Source of the DNA: Nematostella vectensis
Taxonomy: Eukaryota; Cnidaria; Anthozoa; Actiniaria; Edwardsiidae
Length of the DNA stretch: 64,000 nucleotides
Assembly (NCBI RefSeq): GCF_932526225.1
Contig: NC_064040.1
Coordinates: forward strand, 5,019,681-5,083,680
Direction of reading: 5' to 3'
This document shows, one piece after another, positions 20,951-31,429 of the stretch (the first letter of the stretch is position 1; the number at the start of each line of letters is the position of its first letter). Position numbers and translations under genes: made by a program. The notes beneath the pieces are model-generated. The model did not search any database, had not been told where the DNA came from, and was given only the letters and a program-made list of their open reading frames with translations.

Positions 20951-23377
20951 ACCGGTCGAACCTCTTAGGGGACAACCACAACAAACTACGTTTGAGCGAT
21001 GTATTGTGTTTTCTTCAATGACTACGAGCTTAAAAAACAGCGCCTTTTTGAGTCTCTGACAGAAACTAACTCCACATTAAATAAGTAGCACATATTATCC
21101 ATCCTTGGCTTGGATATTTCTTCGGTAAACGCCTTCTGGATTTTTTTGGGGGGTAAATTTACGTGGAAGTGTCAAAGGGGGCCAACGAGAAAACGGAATA
21201 TTTGTTGAAAATAATCCAACACAGGCGCATTTTCGCTAAAAGCTCGAAGAATGTAGAGACATTGTAATTCTTTTAATCCACTTGTAGCTTAATAGAAAGG
21301 GCTCATCAAGTTTTGTTAGAGTAAAAGGCGAGCAAATCGAATTGCAAAAACACAGTTGACTGATAACGGTTGCTCAGCTTGCGTCTGTTTACACAGGGCA
21401 ACGGCAGGTTGCTATGAACTCAAATTCCAATAATGACAGTTTGCAGACGCGAAAGAATTCTCCAAGCGCCACAGAGGATCTCTACTTTATTACTTTGGTC
21501 TCCTGTTTGGTTTAGAGTATAGAATGAAGTTATTATCTACAGAATAAAATACAGATAGTTTTTATTAAAATCTTTTGCGGGTATACTTGCTTGACGCAAC
21601 CGTATCGCTTTTTTGAATATATTATTTAATATTTCATTATTATTTTTCCATATCTATATCAATACCGCGCTCAAGTGAAAATCGTTTAGAAGTGCATTCC
21701 GATTGACTACCTACTTCTACAGAGCAGTAAACAGGAAATTAGTCATTCAAACTTGCCACTAAATGTACACTTTAGTGGAAAGTACATTGCACTTGTTTTA
21801 CAGTAAGTCATACGTTTTTAGACGTCAATCATTACTTTTGAATTCTACCAATTCTGCATCTGTCACAAGTTTAGATCGATCACAACCAAAACAGAATAAT
21901 CTTAGGTTTTACAGATAAAATACCAATAAGTACAAAGAAAGTTCGAATTGTTGTTAGCTTTGCGTTGCTGTTGATTTAGTGTGTATGAATCTCTTGTCGG
22001 TTATCTTGACCCGGTGCTTTTCTGCACTCTAGTGGCCGTCGTAACTGGCGTAACTGCAAAACGGCTTCCGTCACCATAACTATTCGCGAGTTGACATGGG
22101 TAGACTATGCTAGTAAATTCAGGAAAAGTTGCTGTCCAAAAAGCCAAAAAGTTGCTCAAAATTGCTGAAATATTAAAAAGTTGCCATCAAAATTTTCAAA
22201 AATTGCTTCATTTGACGATTCGTTTTGTTCTAGATTAATTTTCAAAATATATTTATTTTCTATTTCCATTAAAAATCTACCTTAAATATTCTTAAAATAA
22301 TCAAAGCAGATATAGAAAACATTTTTATATGTGTAAATTTCAAATAGTTTGTTGTAATCCTTCGGCGCACGCACACTTTTAACGACCAACCGTTTTTAAG
22401 AACAGTTTCGTAATATCTAATGCTCCGCGTTAGATTTTATCCTTGTACATATCGGTTTCCGCCTTGGTTTTTAAATTGTATAGTCATGTATATATTATTA
22501 TTAACTTTATATTAGTTTATTTATATTATAATTTTTTTATAATTATATTGTAATTTTACCGCAATTCAGCTTACTAGCTGCAATGGTAATAAATGAACTA
22601 CTATCTATATATCTACTCCTATCTATCATATAATGTAAGTTTCTAACAAATAATGCTAATCCACCCCGTTTTATGATACTTTAGACACCGATTAAGTTTA
22701 CTTCCTCTTTTCATTTTGTATTTTATCTGAAGCCTCGAGGTATTCCTTAAGGCATTGTATTGTTGATCATTTCTGATTCTTCAGAAGGCTGAATATTGCA
22801 GCAAATAACCGTTGGATTTTAGCGCCCGTTAAATGGACAGCTGCTGTCCAGTTTTCGTTGGCGCGTGCCGGTAAATCCAGTTTCAATTATATTTGTATTT
22901 AACAGTTAAATATCCTTAGTTTTGACCATTTATAAAAAAAATCCTTTCAATAAAGATCTTTTTGGTGTTTTGTGGTGCTAAAAAGTTGCCAAGAAAAGCA
23001 AAAGTTGCCCTAAGTTTCTGGCACTTAAAAATTTTAATTTTAAAAGTTGCTAAAAAGTTGCCAAGCACAATCTACACACACCTAACCACAACCATCTCCA
23101 TCAACACAATGATTAACATCACAAAGTACCATCACCATCACCACTATTACCACCACCACCTATATTACAACTGCTAAAATGTGCTAAAAAGTTGCCAAGC
23201 ACAATCTACACTATACGATAACAAGCCTGATCCTGCGTTTACATATCTTTTTGGTGATTTTCTTTTCTTCTGAAGTATTTTCTGAGACTTGCTTAGTTGA
23301 ATCCACTCCACAAGAGAGACCGACCAAAAAGTTCAACAAAGTTGACAAATCGTTTCTTAACGGTACCGTTGTTTAAG
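20951..23377. other. Intergenic AT-rich stretch with a short dispersed repeat
   Basis: No gene was supported. A repeat containing GCTAAAAAGTTGCCAAGCAC occurs at about 22133-22205 (diverged), 22977-23010, 23046-23075 and 23180-23210. The last two copies flank an ACC/ATC-rich trinucleotide patch (23105-23165). TCAACAAAGTTGAC, the core of the H1 promoter palindrome, recurs at 23333-23346. Confidence 0.5.
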
Positions 23378-25490
23378 AGCTGCTCGTCAAAGATGCGATG
23401 GAGTGTGGGCTATCGTGTTTGCAAGAAGATCTGTGTGCTTCTTATAACATAGCGCGGAAACCTATCGCCAGGGCTTCGCTACATTGCGCGTTGTTATCTA
23501 TGCGCATTGGCGATCTTGGCGCAGATCTGTCGAAAAACGACACCTTTGACCACTTCAGCTCTAAGGTAAATTAGGTCAATTAGGACCATCCTAATTCTAA
23601 GATTCAGCTTAGAGTTATTTATAACCTTTTCAGGTATGCGCCCGGCAGATTTTTAGATTTTACCAAACACCAAAGCTAGAGCATACACTTATTTTGTTTT
23701 ATGAGGATCTTTTTTGTCAGAACGTCCAGCCTCAGATTTCTGATGATGCGTTCTAAAATGCAGAATCAAATTGTGTTTATGATGACAACCTTTTGATCGC
23801 TTTGTGTAATTCTTTCTCCAATACTTGGAGTTTCAGTTTTGATATGAAATTTAAAAACATCGTTAAGAACATTTTCAGCCTTAATATGCTCAAAAATTAA
23901 GAACGGCCCCAGCCTCAACTGACAATTAGACGATCTTATAAAAAAAGAGTGTATTCCGCAAAACTGCGATATTTTACCAAAGATTGTGTAAAAAGCTCAA
24001 GATTTTTTTGCCTGTCTGGGTAGATGTACGATAACATTATGATTTTAAATTAAACTTCCAGAAAAACACTCAACGTGGTTGGCTAGGTTGTCATGGCATA
24101 AAAGTATCCAATCTAAAACCCTTGCTGTGCAACTAATGATGTTTTTCAATGATAGTGATGGGAGCACCAGTTTAAGATATTGAGAAAATGTTAATTGCAT
24201 GATTTAAGATTCACAGACAAAGTATCCTAGCTCCCGTTGTGCTGTGGCACTGGCGATAGATTTGCTCACCTGCGAGACGGCAAAATTTCGATTGTATACC
24301 TATGCAACCTCCCCTCTCCGGCTCCCCTATGTGTCTCCCTCCCCCCCTAAAATAATGTTGTAAAACAGGCCTAGTCCCAGGCTTCTTAACCGGGTTACTA
24401 ATCGGGCTACTGTGCTCGAGTGAGTCCCAGATCCCAAGCTTCCTCACGAAACCATATTCGTATTTTGTCCGCAAAGCTAGTGATTTTTTAACAGTTTATA
24501 AAATTTCCAACAGTTCCACTGCTCTGCAGATGATGGTGGAGATGCCTCAGATTTCTGGGTTGGTACGTTATAACAACAAATTTACTTCACGACAAATGCA
24601 TGTGCAGTATACCAAGATGAAAACCGCAAATTTATTCGCAACTATAATGCCGTATTAACTGCATAAGTACTCGAATTAACTGTATTAAGACTAGGGACGG
24701 GTGCAGGTTAAACCTAAGCCGAATTCCTAATATAGATGCCTATATCTTAAATACAAATTCCAGGGTGCCTAGCATATAAATATCGTTTTAAAAAGAGTCA
24801 AATATCCTTATATGGGTAAACACACTCTATTTTGTTTATCCATTCATTCATGTGGGTGCACCTAGGAGCAAAGGCCTAGGAAAAGTAATCCACTGTTGTT
24901 GTTATTTTTAGGCACGTGTCGTGAAATCAAACGAGTGCACCCACCAGTCCCCAGCGGTTATTACGTCATCGACCCCTCAGGTGATCTTGGAGAGCCGCCT
25001 TTTCCGGTATTTTGTGACATGATGTCATACAACGGTATTGGCGTGACCGTAGTCGGTCATGATAGCGAGGGTCGGCTCCATGTCGATAATTATGCAGATT
25101 GTGGGACCTACTCGAGTGACATAACCTACAATAACACAAGTGTCGCTCAGTTGAAGGAAGTAACAGCTAGGTCAAGCTACTGCGAACAGTTCATCAAATA
25201 CAAGTGCAAAGGGTCATCTTTGTATTATCCTAGAGAGGATTACTGGGACAATTGGTGGGTGTCACGTGATGAGAAAAACATGACGTCATGGGGTGCTCCG
25301 GCTGGCAGTGGAAAATGTGCATGCGGGGTGGAGTGGGTGGGGGAGCTCGAGTAATGATGGGGTATGGCGAGAGGATACTGGGTTACTCACCGATAAGGAC
25401 ACACTGCCTGTAATTCGGCTGAGGGCAGGGGATACTGCCGAAAGTGATGAGGATGGTTATCTTACCTTGGGAAAACTGACGTGCTACTAA
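23378..25490 (+). pseudogene. Secreted PAN/apple + fibrinogen-like protein, frame broken in the last domain
   Basis: Three exons have matching phases: 23378-23565, 24514-24562, 24912 onward. The first holds a PAN/apple segment (ECGLSCLQEDLCASYNIARK). The second is a short Asp/Gly linker. The third is a fibrinogen-like segment of the type found in contactin-associated proteins: CREIK, PSGYYVIDPSGD, FPVFCDM, SSYCEQFIKYKCK, WWVSRDEKNMTSWGAPAGSG, KCACGVE. The frame then hits a stop at 25352-25354. The expected continuation (NDGVWREDTGLLTDKDTLPV ... TLGKLTCY, stop 25488-25490) is intact in another frame. About 20 bp, including an expected Cys-rich CNC block, seem to be missing around 25330-25350. 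This is a pseudogene, a truncated allele or an assembly error. The signal-peptide exon was not found. Confidence 0.65.
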
Positions 25491-25546
25491 ACATTATCTG
25501 TATCGTACACTTAGCAAACTGCAGGCTAGATTACAAAGACAATTCT

Positions 25547-25868
25547 TCAGACGCTCGTATCTTGTAGTCCAACAGGCGCGCGTATCTTGTAGTTTAACAG
25601 ACGCGCGTATCTTGTAGTGAAACAGGCGCGCGTATCTTGTAGTGAAACAGGCGCGCATATCTTGTAGTGAAGCAGGCGCGCATATCTTGTAGTGAAGCAG
25701 GCGCGCGTATTTTGTACTGAAACAGACGCGCGTATCTTGTAGTGAAGCAGGCGCGCGTATCTTGAAGTGAAACAAGCGCGCGTATTTTGTACTGAAACAG
25801 ACGCGCGTATGTTGTAGTGAAGCAGGCGCGCGTATCTTGTAGTGAAACAAGCGCGCGTATCTTGTAGT
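25547..25868. repeat. 25-bp minisatellite, ~13 copies
   Basis: The unit is like GCGCGTATCTTGTAGTGAAA plus CAGGC, with small variants. It starts about 60 bp after the last frame of the PAN-fibrinogen gene. With a 25-bp unit the frames rotate, so minus-strand translations are open but artificial. Confidence 0.9.
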
Positions 25869-25977
25869 GAATTTATATACATGACAATAGTTAACAAGTA
25901 TAAGGTAATTTCGTAAATTGGTAAATTCAGAAGTGATCTATCAATACTTTGCAGTAACGAAGTTGCCATGCTCCACA

Positions 25978-26018
25978 ATGTCGCTCCTTATAAGGTAACT
26001 GATAGGAGCGACATCTTT
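25978..26018. other. Short hairpin with GTCGCTCC stem
   Basis: TGTCGCTCCTTAT at the left and ATAGGAGCGACA at the right form a stem of about 11-12 bp around a loop of roughly 14 nt. It lies in the intergenic space between two convergent genes, just beyond the 25-bp array. It could be the remnant of a small foldback element. Confidence 0.4.
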
Positions 26019-26519
26019 ATATTTCCCAACAAATGAGGAGCATGCGTCGTCTCTGCGGTCAGACAGAAGCTTAAAATCGGTTACTTGTGATGTCAATAAG
26101 CTATTGGTAATTTGTATTTTGGTTATTTGTTATTAACCTAGTTCTGTAATTCAGCTGCAAGAGTAGTTATTAAACACATATTATTTAATATCGAAGGATA
26201 GTATTTCATATATGGGCTTTATTTAAACGTGTATCTAAAAACCAAATTAATATTGGTTAAAATCACTCCTATTAGATCAGAGTTTCCGGTGATGTCAACA
26301 TTTGCCTTATTGGATACAGGAAAATAATAAATACAGAAACATCGGTACCCAACTAGCCTTTCTGCTTTTCTTCTATATTTGAGTGTTATACTATTTTAGT
26401 GATTTCTTCCTCAGCGTGCCAGTTATTTACATTTTTGTACCTCATGTTTAACCTCCGCCCCCCCCCCACCCCCGCAAAAAGGGGGCTACTTCTTTGTTAA
26501 TAAACATTTATAGTCGAAT

Positions 26520-27165
26520 TCTTGGGGTCCTAGGGGAGGGGAGATTCTCGGGGTCCTTGGGGAGGGGAGATTCTCGGGGTCCTTGGGGAGGGGAGATTCT
26601 CGGGGTCCTTAGGGAGAGGAGATTCTCGGGGTCCTTGTGGAGGGGAGATTTTCGGGGTCCTTGGGGAGGATAGATTCTCGGGGTCCTTGGGGAGGGGAGA
26701 TTCTCGGGGTCTTTGGGGAGGGGAGATTCTCGGGGTCCTTGGGGTGGGGAGATTCTCGGGGTCCTTAGGGAGGGTAGATTCTCGGGGTCCTTGGGGAGGG
26801 GAGATTCTCGGGGTCCTAGGGGAGAGGAGATTCTCGGGTTCCTTGGGGAGGGGAGATTCTCGGGGTCCTTGGGGAGGGTAGATTCTCGGGGTCCTTGGGG
26901 AGGGGAGATTCTCGGGGTCCTTGGGGAGGGTAGATTCTCGGGGTCCTTGGGGAGGGGAGATTCTCGGGGTCCTTAGGGAGGGGAGATTCTCGGGGTCCTT
27001 GGGGAGGGAAGATTCTCGGGGTCCTAGGGGAGAGAAGATTCTCGGGGTCCTTGGGGAGAGGAGATTCTCGGGGTCCTTGGGGAGGGTAGATTCTCGGGGT
27101 CCTTGGGGAGGGGAGATTCTCGGGGTGCTTGGGGAGGGGAGATTCTCGGGGTGCTTGGGGGAAGG
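26520..27165. repeat. 26-bp G-rich minisatellite, ~24 copies
   Basis: The unit is GATTCTCGGGGTCCTTGGGG plus AGGGGA, with small substitutions. Every unit has several runs of four G on the plus strand. It ends about 245 bp beyond the stop of the PAN-EGF-F5/8C gene. An open minus-strand frame (27390-26530) reading Pro/Arg/Glu repeats of 26 residues, the period of three units, is judged artificial. Confidence 0.93.
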
Positions 27166-27284
27166 GATGTCAGAATCCTCCTCTGTCCTTCCTCTGGCGG
27201 CCATCTTGTTTTGTTCTCGTCGTGTGCAAGCTGGGAAGAAGACGATGGACACGGCCACGATACGGCACACAGCAAAAAACACCA

Positions 27285-27355
27285 GGGAAAGCATAGCGAA
27301 AAACACCGAGTAAACATAGCGAAAAACACCGAGTAAACATAGCGAAAAACAAACA
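27285..27355. repeat. Short ~24-bp tandem repeat downstream of the F5/8C gene
   Basis: Three to four copies of CATAGCGAAAAACACCGAGTAAA. They lie between the 26-bp array and the stop codon of the minus-strand gene, so they may fall in its 3' UTR. Confidence 0.7.
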
Positions 27356-27409
27356 TAGGCATAGCAAGGTTCCATAACCCTTTTGTCCACCTTAAAGTTC
27401 TAAATTCGT

Positions 27410-30400
27410 TCACGGAGTTGATGCCTCGCAGCCATAGACTTCAAGTCGAAATGCGCATGCTCTTGCGCAGGTCTTGGCCACAATGCGGAAGAATCGAGTA
27501 ATCAGAGGCGGCGAGAATGTGGTGGTGACGATGCCATTGTTGTCGGTATTGCCGGGGAAGATCTGCCAAAAAGGTTATTCGACATGAGTCTTATAAATTG
27601 CAGGGCCATAACAGAGGGGGGGCACTGGAGGTGCATGTGCCAATTTTACGTGACCTGCTACGGCTCTGAATTGTGATTCACGCGCGCTAATTGGTCGTGT
27701 TGATTTTGTGTACGTACATTCAATATTACCCTGGGTGCCATTAGGATTATCTATCCCAGTCCTCAAATAACTGGCCGAGCGGAAATTCGAGATCCTTCAA
27801 ACTCGTCCACGATGGACAAAACGTTCTCACGAACGCCGTCACGTCGCGTGTTATTGGCAGTACAAGATTCTTCTGGACGGACCCAGGAATAGTCGATGTC
27901 AGCCCAACTTCCAACAAGTGGACGCGCAGAATCCCGGGGTGGGGGACTTCGATAAAAACATACGGGGGTGGTCGGTGGCAAAATCGATTTTAACCCTAAG
28001 AGAGGACACTTTGGGCGTTGTCAACACAAATTCTTACCCCTAAGAGATAGCAAATTGGGTGTGGTCGAAGGAATTTTCAACCCTAAGATATGGCCGAACC
28101 GAAAAAAAGCGTTAAACGTCTCCTTAGGAATAGCAATTGGTCGAATTTTATACCCTATTAAAAGACAGAATCGGAAAAACCCGTTAAACATCCCCTTAGG
28201 AATGAAACTGAAAGTAAACTAAGGAATAGAAATTTTATACCCTAAAAGATGTGACGATCACCCCCGTCTTTTCTGGAGAACCCCCCCCCCCTGGGCACAG
28301 AATAAATCCGCATCTGAGACACCATCAAACATGACCTTGTTCGCTTATCAGACAGACAATCAAACAGACTGTACCTTTGTTACTCCAGGGGAGTGTTCGA
28401 CGAATGACCAAGAGGAATTATCAAAAGAAGTGGAAATCATGAAGGTCATGACGTAATCGATCGATCCAGGGTTGCCATAGCCCTGCATGGCAAACGCAGT
28501 GATGGTTTTAGTCGTGTTCAGGGCAATATTGAACCAGCCTCCATCCACGTCACCGGTTTTAAGATGGGCTCCGTGTGGATATGTATCGAGATTGAGCCGC
28601 GCGCGGTCTGGGCCGTATTTCGGCATGTCCTGAAAATAGGAAGACTGGGACAGTTGCTCGGCCTTGATCCGACCATCCACCATTCCTAGCGCTGGGCCTG
28701 TGCATGTATCTACAAAGAGTAATTTGGATACTGTCTTATATTATCGAGCAGTAACCCACGCTAAGGCACCTTGATATCTGACGGGTTGTAACGCAAATAT
28801 CAACAAAAAAAAATTCAATATAGAAATATCAAACAAGAGAACTTCGGGGGAAGGGGGACTCAGCATTAATAGTGGAGGGTAACGACGATGGTGATGATAA
28901 TGATATAATGGTGGGTTGTGGTGAGGCTATGATGGTGACGGTGATGGTAATGGTGGTGATGATGATGGTGGTGATGATGATGGTGGTAATGGTGTGATGA
29001 TGATGGTGATGATGATGATGGTGGTGATGGTGACGGTGATGATGGTGATGGTGATAGTAGTGGTGGGGGTGGTGGTGGTGATGATGTTGATGAAGATGGT
29101 GATGGTGATGATGGTTGTGATGGTGACGGTGATGGTGATGGTGATGGTGATGGTGATGGTGATGGTGATGGTGATGGTGATGGTGATGGTGATGGCGGTG
29201 GTTATGATGTTGGTGATGGTGATGGTGGTGATGATGGTGGTGATGATGATGGTGGTGATGGTGGTGATGGTTGTGATGATGATGGTGGTGATGGTGGTGA
29301 TGGTTGTGATGATGATGGTGGTGATGGTGTTGATGAAGATGGTGATGATGATGATGGTTGTGATGGTGACGGTGATGGTGATGGTGGTGATGATGATGGT
29401 GGTGATGGTGTGATGATGATGGTGATGATGATGATGGTGGTGATGGTGACAGTGGTGATGGTGATGGTGATGGTAGTGGTGGGGGTGGTGGTGGTGATGA
29501 TGTTGATGAAGATGGTGATGATGATGATGGTGACGGTGGTGGTGATGGTGATGGTGACGGTGGTGGTGATGGTGATGGTGATGGTGATGGTGATGGTGAT
29601 GGTGATGGTGATGGTGATGGTGATGGTGATGGTGATGGTGATGGTGATGGTGATGGTGATGGTGATGGTGATGGTGATGGTGATGGTGATGGTGATGGTG
29701 ATGGTGATGGTGATGGTGATGGTGATGATGATGATGATGATGGTGGTGATGGTGATGGTGGTGGTGGTGATGATGATGATGATAATGGTGATGGTGATAA
29801 TGATGATGGTGATGGTGATGGTGATGGTGATGATGGTGGTGGTAATGGTGGTGGTGGTGGTGGTTTTGATGATAATGGTGGTGGTGGTGATTATTATAGT
29901 ATTGGTGGCAATTCAACTCACCACAGTCACGGCCGGTAAAGTACGCACTGCATGCACAGCGGTATGAGCCATTGTTGATGTATGGATGACAGCTTCCATG
30001 ACGACAAGGGGACAAATCACATGCAGACTGGGTATAAAATATTTTGTGTCAATTTATTTTGTACAACGCCACCTACTGGGAAAATATAGATCAAATATAT
30101 ATTTTTAGTGCACAAGAATTAGATCCCCAGCAGATTACCTTGATGAACAAGTGCTTGTAGCCGCTGACCTTTTGGAGCGGCGCATTGTATTTCGTTGTAG
30201 CCATCACGTCACATGCCCTTTCGTCATGACGATAATTGACGGATTCGCAAGAAGGGTCGTCGAGGCACTCAAACGTACAGGTGTTTTCGCTGACTCGATA
30301 GCGAGATTTCACAGGCTCTGCCTCAAGCTTGTGTTCATCAATAAAATCGAAAATCGCGAATTGAAGTTCTTTTTCGTCTCTTGAGATAAATCTGTTGGCT

Positions 30401-30471
30401 TGGGATGACACCACCAACACGCAAAGCCATGGAACTATAATGGTCACCATGGCAACTGTATGGAGATGCAT
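27410..30471 (-). CDS. Secreted PAN-EGF-discoidin (F5/8 type C) protein, 4 exons
   Basis: Exons on the minus strand: 30471-30139, 30027-29922, 28709-28375, 27562-27410, all with GT-AG borders and matching phases, giving 308 residues. A signal peptide (VTIIVPWLCVLVVSSQA, residues 9-25) precedes a PAN/apple domain (CTFECLDDPSCESVNYRHDE, residues 65-84). An EGF domain follows at 112-146 (SPCRHGSC ... YRCACSAYFTGRDC), then a full F5/8 type C domain at 149-303 (GMVDGRIKAEQLSQSSYF ... IFPGNTDNNGIVTT ... CAFRLEVYGC). Such proteins are secreted or matrix-bound and bind glycans or lipids. The first ATG in frame is at 30504, but 30471 or 30450 starts closer to the hydrophobic core. A dispersed repeat reaches the 5' end. 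Intron 2 holds the 1-kb TGATGG microsatellite. Confidence 0.88.
27975..28260. repeat. Diverged repeats with CCCTAAGAGA motif
   Basis: Four irregular blocks share TTTTAACCCTAAGAGA-like starts and GTTAAACGTCTCCTTAGGAA-like ends in the last intron of the F5/8C gene. It ends near a C-rich repeat boundary (28256-28300). This looks like a decayed tandem array or nested transposon ends. Confidence 0.5.
28880..29895. repeat. TGATGG-type microsatellite (~1 kb)
   Basis: Interspersed GATGGT, GATGAT and GGTGGT repeats with a nearly perfect (GATGGT)n run at about 29565-29725. It lies inside intron 2 of the PAN-EGF-F5/8C gene. Translated, it gives poly-His on the minus strand and Met/Val on the plus strand; neither is a gene. 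Confidence 0.97.
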
Positions 30472-30502
30472 CTGTAGAAATTTCAATAAATACAAAAAGC
30501 CC

Positions 30503-30690
30503 AAATAGTCGTGTTTGTGAACCAGAAGAATGAATACAATACACCAAAAACTGGTGGACTGGACTCTGCCAAATTTTCGTCTTTAATGAAACTTCTTCAG
30601 GAGATACTGAAGAAGGTGAATCTTTACAAGCTTATTTACTGGCGCGAGACGAAAAACATTACAACTGACGAAAATGCGCATATTCTAGAA
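30503..30690. repeat. Dispersed repeat (AATACACCAAAAACTGG family), copy 1
   Basis: Contains GAATACAATACACCAAAAAC followed by TGGactCTGCCAAATTTTCGTC and a TTCAGGAGA...GAAGAAGG segment. Related copies are at 32620-32680 (plus) and 33280-33400 (minus). It sits within about 30 bp of the first exon of the F5/8C gene and may be a Penelope-associated 3' region, since Penelope coding pieces lie nearby. Confidence 0.6.
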
Positions 30691-30774
30691 TAGCGCGCTA
30701 TGGACAAAAAGAATTTATATATCTCTACGTGGGTTTCTACTACAAAAAAAGTCGTCACTATTAAGACCCCGCGG

Positions 30775-31015
30775 GTAGATAGACTTAAGCCGATAAACCC
30801 ACTGGCCTTCCCTTTCCCTAAGCTGAGCCTCAGAGTTACACTTATCTATAAGAGCAAGCAGTAGGTAGATTATACTATCAATAGTTTAAGGAAGCGTTTT
30901 AATAATCACAAGATAGAGAGGTTAAATAAGCACCCTAGATTACCGGTTAGTGGAAGAGTTAAGAATGACCTTATCTATCAACATTTTCATTGCGACAATC
31001 ATTTAGGTCTTATTA
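30775..31015. pseudogene. Penelope-like element fragment with internal inversion
   Basis: About 30775-30851 is the reverse complement of the 3' part of the GIY-YIG coding region seen at 38030-38100. From 30852 the sequence switches to the sense strand (ACTATCAATAGTTTAAGGAA ... GACAATCATTTAGGTCTTA) and matches 37840-37995. Two pieces of one element thus lie head to head, as after twin-primed or template-switched reverse transcription. The reading frame is broken. Confidence 0.75.
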
Positions 31016-31164
31016 AAGACCTAATATTTTTTTTTTTGGTGTATTGGTGTATTGTAGAAATTTCAATATTGTATTATCCACACAGAGATAAAATATCATT
31101 TGTCCAAGGTACAATTAGTCCTTTGCAGGTGATGGTCTTGCATTGTGTTTGTCTATTATTAGTT

Positions 31165-31425
31165 TCTTTAAGGCCCTGTCACACGTAGACTTTTCGGTTG
31201 CAACTTGTCTCGCAAAAACATTGTTGCAAGTGACGTTTTTCCTGCGACTTGAAACAATTTGTTGCAGAAAATAGAAGAGCGTTCTACTTTTCGTGCGACT
31301 TTGAGAAATGCAAAACAAGTTGCAAAGGGGGTGTCAAAAAATGCGCGTGCGACCTGCAACAATTTTTTTGCGAGACAGGTCGCAAGAGAAAAAAACGTAC
31401 GTGTGAAAGGGCCTTTAAGCTGTGT
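31165..31425. mobile_element. ~260-bp MITE with GGCCCTGTCACACGT ends
   Basis: The left end CTTTAAGGCCCTGTCACACG and the right end ACGTGTGAAAGGGCCTTTAA are inverted copies. Between them are further internal inverted CGCAAAA / TTTTGCG and GTTGCA / TGCAAC motifs. Short elements with this style of terminus are common in animal genomes. There is no coding capacity. Confidence 0.75.
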
Positions 31426-31429
31426 GTGT

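Noticed and set aside
23640-23760. Open continuation of the PAN exon after TTTTCAG at about 23639
   Set aside because: It ends after about 38 codons without cysteines expected of the domain, whereas the 24514 exon gives a phase-correct path into the fibrinogen-like domain.
26530-27390. A 286-codon minus frame starting with a hydrophobic leader, resembling a repetitive secreted protein
   Set aside because: The repetitive part is the 26-bp array and the leader overlaps short tandem repeats and the F5/8C gene 3' flank. No homology or splice support.
28927-29967. Poly-His and Met/Val-rich frames
   Set aside because: Simple TGATGG microsatellite translated; it lies in an intron whose flanking exons join in phase.
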